DNA of 64,000 nt from Paludibacteraceae bacterium (lineage in GTDB: Bacteria > Bacteroidota > Bacteroidia > Bacteroidales > Paludibacteraceae): contig JAFSKL010000014.1 in NCBI GenBank assembly GCA_017448985.1, forward strand, positions 1 to 64,000. Direction: 5' to 3'. Below are positions 18,277 through 25,013 of the stretch, one piece after another. Numbering within the stretch: the stretch's first letter is position 1; the number at the start of each line of letters is the position of its first letter. The position numbers were made by a program, and so were the translations under genes. A model generated the notes under the pieces. The model was not told where the DNA came from and did not search any database. It saw nothing but the letters and a program-made list of their open reading frames with translations.

Positions 18277-19473
18277 ATGAAAAAGATCTCTATTCTCTTC
18301 GCCGCGCTGCTGTGCGCAGGCACCATGATGGCTATCGAAGGCGCCCTGCCGGGCAAGTTCATTGTCGATTGTGAAGGAAGCAACTGCACAATGGTTGTTC
18401 AGTTCTCGAGTGGCAACCTCCAATATAACGCCATGGCCGGCACCCATGCCACGGTGCTGGAAGACGCCGCGATAGGTGTATGGCGCTTTGCGCCGCATCA
18501 GTGGGACACCATCGGCAGCGCCAACCTCAACGCCTCCGAGACCTATGACGGATGGATCAGTCTGTTCAACTTCGGCGCCAGCGGATACGGAAGCATGGCT
18601 CCTTATGCCCCTGCGAACATATTGTACAATGTCGATCCCACCTTTTGGGAAGAAGGCGCGCACAGCTATTACAAATTTGGTGATTACAACGCCATTTCCA
18701 ATGGAGGCAACGAGCCCGGCAAATGGCGCAATCTGGACAGCTACAACTGGTACTACCTCTTTCGTAGATACCCCCACGCGTTCGGTAACATCGACGGTAC
18801 CAACGGGCTCATCATCCTGCCGGAGAAATGGCAACTGCCGGAAGGCCTCTCGTTCACAGAAGGCTATGCTGCCGGCTATGCCACCAACGCCTATACCGTT
18901 GACGATTGGGCTGCCATGGAAGCTGCCGGTGCTGTCTTCCTCCCCGCTGAAGGCGAACGCTCGAAGATTGACAACCTGAGAGGTTGCTATTGGTCGGATT
19001 ATATGGAAGACAAATATCAAGCGAGTTATCTCGGTTTCTGGGCCAATGAATACGGCATCGGAATCAAAGATCCCGAAGAGTCAATCGCCTATCAAAGCAA
19101 AGGCTATAGCGTCCGTCTGGTGACACTGATGGAACCCGCTGACATGACGGACTTGCAAGCCGCCATCGATTCGGCCTATACGCTCTATAACGAGATACGC
19201 AATGACTATCCCGAGATAGCCACGCAACTGCTGGACGCCATTCTTCAGGCGGAGAGTGTCATGAAGGATAAATTGTCGGACCAGCAGGATGCCAACCAAG
19301 CCATCACCGCCTTGCAAACAGCAGTCCAAACGGCGCAAGATGAGGTGACAATCCAGGGTATCGAAAATCTGTGCGTGGACCAAGACGAAACCCGTAAGAT
19401 AATCATGGACGGCGCTGTCTATATCATTTCCAACGGCACCATCTACGACACCCGCGGAACAACAGTACAGTAA
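18277..19473 (+). CDS. Secreted protein with FISUMP-like domain and short C-terminal tail
   Basis: 398 residues with a signal peptide (cleavage near MMA-IEG). Residues about 30-285 resemble the domains found in Bacteroidota/Fibrobacter surface proteins that begin with a FSxGNLQYN strand and end with YWSDYM...YSVRLV. A helical segment follows (about 290-365: DMTDLQAAIDSAYTLYNEI, then LQTAVQTAQDEV). The end is the tail IMDGAVYIISNGTIYD plus TRGTTVQ, similar to the tail of the preceding BspA-like protein. Function unknown; surface display by T9SS is plausible. A terminator follows directly. Confidence 0.78.
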   Translation: MKKISILFAALLCAGTMMAIEGALPGKFIVDCEGSNCTMVVQFSSGNLQYNAMAGTHATVLEDAAIGVWRFAPHQWDTIGSANLNASETYDGWISLFNFGASGYGSMAPYAPANILYNVDPTFWEEGAHSYYKFGDYNAISNGGNEPGKWRNLDSYNWYYLFRRYPHAFGNIDGTNGLIILPEKWQLPEGLSFTEGYAAGYATNAYTVDDWAAMEAAGAVFLPAEGERSKIDNLRGCYWSDYMEDKYQASYLGFWANEYGIGIKDPEESIAYQSKGYSVRLVTLMEPADMTDLQAAIDSAYTLYNEIRNDYPEIATQLLDAILQAESVMKDKLSDQQDANQAITALQTAVQTAQDEVTIQGIENLCVDQDETRKIIMDGAVYIISNGTIYDTRGTTVQ

Positions 19474-19474
19474 G

Positions 19475-19499
19475 AAAAAAGCGCTCAAAGCGCTTTTTT
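19475..19499 (+). terminator. Rho-independent terminator of the secreted-protein gene
   Basis: AAAAAAGCGC, a 5-nt loop tcaaa, GCGCTTTTTT: a 10-bp perfect stem whose T-run is part of the stem, starting 2 nt after the stop. The A/T symmetry makes it usable from either strand. Confidence 0.88.
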
Positions 19500-19583
19500 C
19501 GTTAAATCGTTAAATTGTTAAGCTGTTAAATTGTTAGTTCCGCATGGTTAACGGTTTAACGTTTTAACCGTTTAACAGTTTAA
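19500..19583 (+). repeat. Two octamer-repeat tracts between convergent genes
   Basis: Four 8-bp units of the form (c/t)gttaa(a/g)(t/c) occupy 19500-19531, and four units of the form c(g/c/a)(g/t)tttaa occupy 19552-19583. The first tract shares a 22-bp identical stretch with the octamer tract at 24957-25004. No gene or promoter was recognised. Confidence 0.78.
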
Positions 19584-19584
19584 C

Positions 19585-19652
19585 GCGTCTTACGACGCTT
19601 AGTGGTTCGCGTCGCAGAGCGACAAGGAACTCCTCACGGGGTTCCTTTTTTT
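19585..19652 (+). terminator. Hairpin cluster ending in a strong terminator
   Basis: Three hairpins in a row: GCGTC/GACGC (19585-19598, loop ttac), GTCGC/GCGAC (19611-19623, loop aga), and a 10-bp stem 19624-19633 with 19638-19647 (one G-T pair) followed by eight T. The last is a classic terminator on the plus strand. With the terminator at 19475 this gives two terminators for one plus-strand gene. Confidence 0.72.
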
Positions 19653-19658
19653 TGTGTA

Positions 19659-21386
19659 TTATCGTATTTGTTGGCCCTGCGGGGTATAGAGATGTCCGTT
19701 GGCTTCGATGAGCAACTGGCCGTTGACAAGCCGCTTCAACCCCTCCCCGTCCCTCCCCTCAAGGGAGGGCGATGGATCAAGGGCGAGGCGGAAGGCGTCG
19801 AAACCCAGTTTGCGGTCGAGCCACTGGATGCGGTTGGTGAGGAACCGGCGCACATTATCCACCTCCGCCTTGTACGAGCCCCAGATCTTGGGATTCTGAT
19901 GGACGCGTTTGTTCATGATCGGCCAACGGATGAAGTTGAGCCGTTGTGACTGCTCCAGCAGCGCCGCCTGTTCGTCCACATAAGCGGTCATGGCTTCTTC
20001 GGTCAGGCCACCCATACGAACCGATGCCCATAGTTCGGCGAGCTGCTTTTTGGCACCGGCATCATTGACCACTATCTTGTCCACGAGCGTCCGGAGATAG
20101 CCCGTCGTACTGCCTCCGGAGCGGTAGATATAGTCGTTTTTGTTGTTGACAGGATAAGTGCGGTCGTCATTGTCGAACGCGAGATCGTAGTCCCACACGG
20201 GTCCGACGAAGAGCGTGTCGTTGCTGCGCCGCTTGTAGAGGAACAGGCTCCAATAGGTGTCCGTGTTACCGGACAGTTCGCCCACCAGAAAATGGCGAAG
20301 GAAGGTATTGAGGTCGAGGTTGTTTTTCCAGTTGCTCTCGAGGCGATTGTACTGCTTGCGGATATAGTCAGTCTGTTGTGAGGTGATGCTGTCCTCGTCG
20401 GGCGATTTGATGGTGACGCCGGTGCCTTTGTCGGACCAGAACATCGATTTCTCTTCGTAGGCATAGGCGTCGGCTTCGATGAAATAGCCGCCTGTGAGCG
20501 CCTCACCGGCATTGTCGCGCGGCGTCATCTCGGTCACATCGACCCTGTTCTTGCGCACCTCTATCTGGTCGCAGAGCTGGTAACAGCCCTTATAGTCGCC
20601 GTTGAGCAGCACATCCACATAGGCGCAGAAAGGGGTGTAGGGCAGGCCCATGCGACGACTGAGTTCGAACGCCAACTGGTTGCGCATGAGCGTCTTGTCG
20701 CCATAATTATTGATGAGCGTCCACTTGCGGGCATTGGCCGGCGCATTGAGCACCTGATGCTTGTGGGCGAACTTGATGCGGTAGGGTTTCTTGGGGAACG
20801 AGCGGGAGGCGTTACCCCGTTCGCGGATGGTGGCGGAGTCGGTGAGCAGTGTGCGTCCGTCGTTGGAGATGACGGAGATGAAGCAGTCGATCTCGTGCTC
20901 TTTGTCGTACGGCACCTTATTATCGCGCGTGTGTATAGAGACAGTCGGGAGGTTGGTCAGCTGACACAGCTGGCCGTCGTCACCCGCACCGGCGTCGCCG
21001 TAGAACTCGAGCTCGGGCAGCCGGTCTTCCTTTCCTTCCGGTGCCACGAAACGGACATACTGAAACCCGCGGGAACAGTTGATGCGGGCGTAGTTCATCT
21101 GTCCGGTGGCAGAGGCTTCGGTGATGATATGGAGCGGCACCGCGTCCATGAAATCCGGTCGGTTAGCACCCTCGAAAACGCCCAGCAGCAGGTCGGTCGT
21201 TGGTCCTTGCGGGACAGAGCCTGTCGTTGGAGCGGGTTGCCAGCCTACGATGGTGATGACATAACGCTGTCCGAAGGCTCTGCCGGTCCAGCCCGGAGCA
21301 CCCGTCACTCCACCCTGCAGCAACGAATCCGCGAAGCTGTAGAGCGAGAGTAAAAGCAGTCCTATGGTCAGCAGAGTCCTGCGCAT
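19659..21386 (-). CDS. CotH kinase family secreted protein
   Basis: 575 residues with a signal peptide (cleavage near SFA-DSL). CotH proteins are atypical secreted protein kinases. Visible CotH features: TIRERGNASRSFPKKPYRIK (residues about 190-210), the RNQLAFELSRRMGLPYTPF helix, GCYQLCDQIEVRKNRVDV, and the metal-binding VWDYDLAFDND. A variable domain precedes the kinase. The C-terminal tail (LVNGQLLIEANGHLY then TPQGQQIR) is like those of the two plus-strand secreted proteins at 14005-19473. Just before it, PSPSLEGRDGEG is encoded by a C/T-rich palindromic stretch (19736-19770) that looks like an inserted repeat. It starts 4 nt after argS ends and is last in the MBL-dpm-argS-cotH run. Confidence 0.88.
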   Translation of the reverse strand: MRRTLLTIGLLLLSLYSFADSLLQGGVTGAPGWTGRAFGQRYVITIVGWQPAPTTGSVPQGPTTDLLLGVFEGANRPDFMDAVPLHIITEASATGQMNYARINCSRGFQYVRFVAPEGKEDRLPELEFYGDAGAGDDGQLCQLTNLPTVSIHTRDNKVPYDKEHEIDCFISVISNDGRTLLTDSATIRERGNASRSFPKKPYRIKFAHKHQVLNAPANARKWTLINNYGDKTLMRNQLAFELSRRMGLPYTPFCAYVDVLLNGDYKGCYQLCDQIEVRKNRVDVTEMTPRDNAGEALTGGYFIEADAYAYEEKSMFWSDKGTGVTIKSPDEDSITSQQTDYIRKQYNRLESNWKNNLDLNTFLRHFLVGELSGNTDTYWSLFLYKRRSNDTLFVGPVWDYDLAFDNDDRTYPVNNKNDYIYRSGGSTTGYLRTLVDKIVVNDAGAKKQLAELWASVRMGGLTEEAMTAYVDEQAALLEQSQRLNFIRWPIMNKRVHQNPKIWGSYKAEVDNVRRFLTNRIQWLDRKLGFDAFRLALDPSPSLEGRDGEGLKRLVNGQLLIEANGHLYTPQGQQIR

Positions 21387-21389
21387 AGA

Positions 21390-23183
21390 TCACATGCGGT
21401 CAGGCATTTCGATACCGAGGAGCGACATGGAGGAGCGCAGCACTTTGGCTACGTTCTTGGCCAGCAACAGCCTCAGCGCCCGTTTGGACGCGTCGGGCTC
21501 GTTGAGGATGCTCAGGTCGTGGTAGAACGAGTTGAAGTCGCACGCGAGGGCATAGGCGTAATTGCAGATGACCGCGGGCGAGAACTCGTCTCCGGCCGTG
21601 CGAACGATGGAGGGATACTCGCAAAGCCGTTGGATGAGCGCGAGTTCTTTCTCTTCGAGATCTCGAAATATCGAGATCTCGAGATCACGAGCTTCCGCTT
21701 TTCTCAAAACCGACTGGATGCGGGCATAGGTGTATTGGATGAACGGGCCCGTGTTACCGTTGAAGTCGATGGACTCGGCGGGATTGAAGAGCATATTCTT
21801 ACGCGGATCGACTTTCAGTATGAAGTACTTCAACGCGCCAAGTCCGACCATTCGTGCGACTTGGTCGCATTGGTCATTGGTCATTGGTGATTGGTCATTT
21901 TTCTGGAGATAGATCTCCTTGGCGTCTTCGACCATCTTGTCCATCAAGTCATCGGCATCGACCACGGTACCTTCACGGCTCTTCATCTTGCCGTTGGGCA
22001 GTTCAACCATGCCGTAGGAGAAATGGACGAGCTCCTTGCCGAACGGGAAGCCGAGACGGTCCAGCAGGATGGACAGCACTTTGAAATGGTACTCCTGTTC
22101 GTTACCCACCACATAGACCATCTTGTCGATGGGATAGTCCTGGAAACGGAGCTTGGCGGTACCGATGTCCTGGGTCATATAGACGGAGGTGCCGTCGGAG
22201 CGGAGCAGCAGTTTCTCGTCGAGTCCGTCCTTGGTCAGGTCAGCCCACACAGAACCGTCCTCGCGGCGGTAGAAAGCACCGGAAGCGAGACCTTTCTCCA
22301 CTTCCGACTTGCCCTCGAGGTAGGTCTCGGACTCGTAGTAGATCTTATCGAAGGAGACGCCCATGCGACGGTAGGTCTCGTCAAAACCGGCATAGACCCA
22401 ACTGTTCATCTTGGCCCACAAGGCGCGCACTTCAGGGTCATTGGCCTCCCACTTACGGAGCATGTCCTGTGCCTCGAGCATCAGCGGCGCCTCGCGTTTG
22501 GCGGTCTCTTCGTCCATACCCTTCGCCATCAGTTCCGCTATCTGTTTCTTGTATTCCTTGTCGAACCGGACATAGTAGTCGCCGATGAGGTGGTCACCTT
22601 TCTTGCCGGACGACTCGGGCGTCTCGCCGTTACCGAACTTGAGCCACGCGAGCATCGACTTGCATATATGGATGCCTCGGTCGTTGACGATGTTCGTCTT
22701 GACCACTTTCCATCCGTTCGCCTCCTGAATCTTGGCTATCGAATAGCCCAAGAGGTTATTGCGGACATGACCGAGGTGCAGGGGTTTGTTCGTGTTGGGG
22801 GAACTATATTCTACCATCATGAGAGGTCGTTGGTCGTTCGTCGTTGGTCGTTGGAGTTGACCATAGTTGTCGTCGGCATCGATGGCCTCGAGCTGTTTTA
22901 CCCAGAAGGCATCGTCGATGACGAGGTTGAGGAAGCCCTGAACGGCGTTGAATTTGGCGATCAGCTTTTCACCATTGACCAATAACCAATTACCAATGTC
23001 GTCTCCGACGACCTGCGGGGCTTTACGGGCGAGTTTGACGAAAGGAAAGACCACAAGCGTGATGTGGCCTTCGAATTCCGGACGGGTCTTTTGCAACTGA
23101 ATCTGGCTGTCTTCGGCGTCGATGTTATAGAGAGCTTTGACAGCGGATTTGACTAATACCGATAAGTGTTGTTCTAAAGTCAT
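21390..23183 (-). CDS. argS: Arginyl-tRNA synthetase
   Basis: 597 residues from ATG 23183 (MTLEQHLSVLVK), which overlaps the stop of the upstream gene as ATGA; longer starts would lie inside that gene. Class I synthetase charging tRNA-Arg. The HIGH motif is HLGH (residues 136-139, in SSPNTNKPLHLGHVRNN) and the KMSKS equivalent is MKSREGT. The C-terminal anticodon-binding domain ends LLGIEMPDRM. Three heptamer-repeat tracts lie inside the frame: 22975-22998 (NWLLVNGEK), 22825-22852 (QRPTTNDQRP, just before the catalytic core) and 21872-21899 (KNDQSPMTNDQ, before the C-terminal domain). The essential frame is kept through all three. Confidence 0.96.
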   Translation of the reverse strand: MTLEQHLSVLVKSAVKALYNIDAEDSQIQLQKTRPEFEGHITLVVFPFVKLARKAPQVVGDDIGNWLLVNGEKLIAKFNAVQGFLNLVIDDAFWVKQLEAIDADDNYGQLQRPTTNDQRPLMMVEYSSPNTNKPLHLGHVRNNLLGYSIAKIQEANGWKVVKTNIVNDRGIHICKSMLAWLKFGNGETPESSGKKGDHLIGDYYVRFDKEYKKQIAELMAKGMDEETAKREAPLMLEAQDMLRKWEANDPEVRALWAKMNSWVYAGFDETYRRMGVSFDKIYYESETYLEGKSEVEKGLASGAFYRREDGSVWADLTKDGLDEKLLLRSDGTSVYMTQDIGTAKLRFQDYPIDKMVYVVGNEQEYHFKVLSILLDRLGFPFGKELVHFSYGMVELPNGKMKSREGTVVDADDLMDKMVEDAKEIYLQKNDQSPMTNDQCDQVARMVGLGALKYFILKVDPRKNMLFNPAESIDFNGNTGPFIQYTYARIQSVLRKAEARDLEISIFRDLEEKELALIQRLCEYPSIVRTAGDEFSPAVICNYAYALACDFNSFYHDLSILNEPDASKRALRLLLAKNVAKVLRSSMSLLGIEMPDRM

Positions 23184-23914
23184 AGTTTGGGGTATTTTCT
23201 GAACCATGAGGACATTTTGAGACGGATGACGCCAAGCAGTGCTTCGGAGAAGATACCTCCGGACATCTTGGAGGTGCCGAGCACGCGGTTGACGAAGACG
23301 ATAGGCACTTCGATGATCTTGGCTCCGCACTTGGCAGCAGTGAACTTCATCTCTATCTGGAAGGCATAGCCTTTGAAGCGAATCTTATCCAGTTCGATAG
23401 TCTCGAGCAGGTGGCGGCGGTAGCAGACGAATCCTGCCGTGGTGTCGTGGATATCGACGCCCAGCACCGTACGCACATACTTGGACGCGAAATAGCTCAT
23501 CAGCACACGTCCCATCGGCCAATTGACGACATTCACGCCGGTCACATAACGACTTCCGATGGCGAGATCGGCACCTCTGTTGGCGCACGCGTCGTACAGT
23601 TTGAGCAGGTCCTGCGGGTTATGGCTGAAATCGGCGTCCATCTCGAAGATATAGTCGGCCTTATGCTCGATAGCCCAACGGAATCCGGCAATGTACGCCG
23701 TTCCGAGACCCAGTTTGCCTTCACGCTCGATGAGGTGTACACGGCCTTTGAACTTACCCGCCATCAGGCTCTTGACGATAGCTGCCGTACCGTCCGGCGA
23801 ACCGTCGTCGATCACCAGCACATTGAACTCCAGAGGCAGTGCCATCACCGCGGTAATGATGGCTTCAATGTTCTCTTTCTCGTTATAAGTAGGAATAATA
23901 ACAAGTCGTTCCAT
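23180..23914 (-). CDS. Polyprenol-phosphate mannosyltransferase-like GT2 glycosyltransferase
   Basis: 244 residues, GT-A fold of the DPM1 family. It transfers mannose (or a related sugar) from GDP-sugar to polyprenyl phosphate on the cytoplasmic face. Motifs: VIIPTYNEKENIEAII at the N-terminus, VIDDGSPDGT, and the metal-binding MDADFSHNP (DxD). GTSKMSGGIFSEALLGV near the end is typical of DPM1. No C-terminal TM helices, as in soluble DPM1 forms. The start codon lies inside a 28-bp attggt(c/t) quartet (23913-23940). It overlaps argS by ATGA. Confidence 0.93.
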   Translation of the reverse strand: MERLVIIPTYNEKENIEAIITAVMALPLEFNVLVIDDGSPDGTAAIVKSLMAGKFKGRVHLIEREGKLGLGTAYIAGFRWAIEHKADYIFEMDADFSHNPQDLLKLYDACANRGADLAIGSRYVTGVNVVNWPMGRVLMSYFASKYVRTVLGVDIHDTTAGFVCYRRHLLETIELDKIRFKGYAFQIEMKFTAAKCGAKIIEVPIVFVNRVLGTSKMSGGIFSEALLGVIRLKMSSWFRKYPKL

Positions 23915-23940
23915 TGGTCATTGGTTATTGGTTATTGGTC
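23913..23940 (-). repeat. Heptamer quartet between dpm-like and MBL genes
   Basis: Four 7-bp units attggtc, attggtt, attggtt, attggtc on the plus strand. The tract contains the start codon of the downstream gene (23914-23912) and extends into the 3' end of the MBL gene, whose last residues (MIEMTNNQ) come from this sequence and its flank. Confidence 0.85.
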
Positions 23941-24767
23941 ATTTCTATCATTTGGTCGTTGAGGACATAGACCGGACTGGGCGTGGTGCGGTCGAGGGCT
24001 TTGAGGAAGATCTCCTCACCCGGGATAATATCTATCTCTGCGAGGTACTCACGCACCGTCTCATACGCTATCTCGGGGTCGTTGTTCTCCAGCGAGAGGT
24101 GGCAGAGCCATACATTACGCAGTCCGGGGTGCCAGTTGCGCTCGATCAGTTCACCCGCCACCTCGTTCGACTGGTGTCCCAGCGGACTGAGGATGCGCTC
24201 TTTGAGGTAGGTGGGATAAGGGCCGTTGAGCAACATATGTTCGTCGTGGTTCGCCTCGATGACGAGGTGGTTAGCCGAACGGATATACTCCTCCATATCC
24301 TCGTTGACGGATCCGCAGTCGGTCATGAGCACGAAACGCTGGTCCTGATAGTCGATGCAGTAACCGAGACAGTCGGTCGAGTCATGGTTAATACCAAAGG
24401 TATTGATCTTCATGCCGCACAGTTCCCACTCTTCGCCTTTGCGGAAGAAACGACGGCTGCTGCGCAGTTTCTCGCGGACACCGTAGTTACGGTCGATACC
24501 TTCATGTATCTCCGCCGTGGTGTAGATAGGCAGTTTGACCCGCTCGCCGAGTGTGCCTACGGCACGTATATGGTCAGCATGGTCGTGGGTGATGAGCACG
24601 CCCGCTATGTTCTGGAAGTCGAGACCCATCTCACGCAAACACTTCTGAATAGACCGCGCCGAGATACCCGCGTCAATAAGTATTCCCCGTTGACGCGTGC
24701 CTAAGTAATAGCAGTTACCGCTACTGCCGCTGGCAAAACTTCTAAATATGAGCGCGTTGTCGTCCAT
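23925..24767 (-). CDS. MBL-fold metallo-hydrolase (YycJ/WalJ type)
   Basis: 280 residues. The metallo-beta-lactamase fold is shown by HDHADHIRA near residue 61 (two-metal site HxHxDH), FASGSSGNCYYLG at the N-terminus and a later Asp in LMTDCGSVNE. This matches the YycJ/WalJ subgroup, cytoplasmic hydrolases linked in other bacteria to cell-wall signalling or DNA metabolism; the substrate is unknown. It is first of a four-gene minus-strand run and has a TACCTTTG -7 element upstream. The C-terminal residues are encoded by heptamer repeats and may be dispensable. Confidence 0.9.
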   Translation of the reverse strand: MDDNALIFRSFASGSSGNCYYLGTRQRGILIDAGISARSIQKCLREMGLDFQNIAGVLITHDHADHIRAVGTLGERVKLPIYTTAEIHEGIDRNYGVREKLRSSRRFFRKGEEWELCGMKINTFGINHDSTDCLGYCIDYQDQRFVLMTDCGSVNEDMEEYIRSANHLVIEANHDEHMLLNGPYPTYLKERILSPLGHQSNEVAGELIERNWHPGLRNVWLCHLSLENNDPEIAYETVREYLAEIDIIPGEEIFLKALDRTTPSPVYVLNDQMIEMTNNQ

Positions 24768-24805
24768 TCAAAAGCACATTTTACTGCATTTTACAAAATC
24801 GGCTG

Positions 24806-24813
24806 CAAAGGTA
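24806..24813 (-). promoter_or_regulatory. -7 element for the MBL-dpm-argS-cotH run
   Basis: TACCTTTG on the minus strand followed by CAGCC, like three other promoters here. A -33 TTTG at the right distance is not clear; two gttgaaa heptamers lie in its place (24823-24836). Confidence 0.55.
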
Positions 24814-24891
24814 GTAAAAAAAGTTGAAAGTTGAAAGAGGGTACTTTTTTTCAGTAAAAATGCACTTTTTATGAAAAAAGTGTGTGCGCGC

Positions 24892-24922
24892 TTGCACATA
24901 TCAAAAAAAAGTTGTATCTTTG
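24892..24922 (+). promoter_or_regulatory. Promoter for the parvulin/gldG run
   Basis: TTG at 24892-24894, a 20-nt spacer with an A-tract, and TATCTTTG at 24915-24922. The predicted leader is about 85 nt and consists mostly of octamer repeats. Confidence 0.75.
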
Positions 24923-24956
24923 CACGCAATTTGTGCGCGTTTTGCTCTAACGGAGC

Positions 24957-25004
24957 GTTAAACTGTTAAATTGTTAAGCTGTTAAAACGTTAAATTGTTA
25001 AACT
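24957..25004 (+). repeat. gttaaact/gttaaatt octamer repeat in a 5' leader
   Basis: Six 8-bp units of gttaa(a/g)NN directly upstream of the parvulin start codon at 25014. The tract is in the transcribed leader predicted from the promoter at 24892. It shares 22 identical bases with 19509-19531. Confidence 0.82.
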
Positions 25005-25013
25005 GTTATAATA

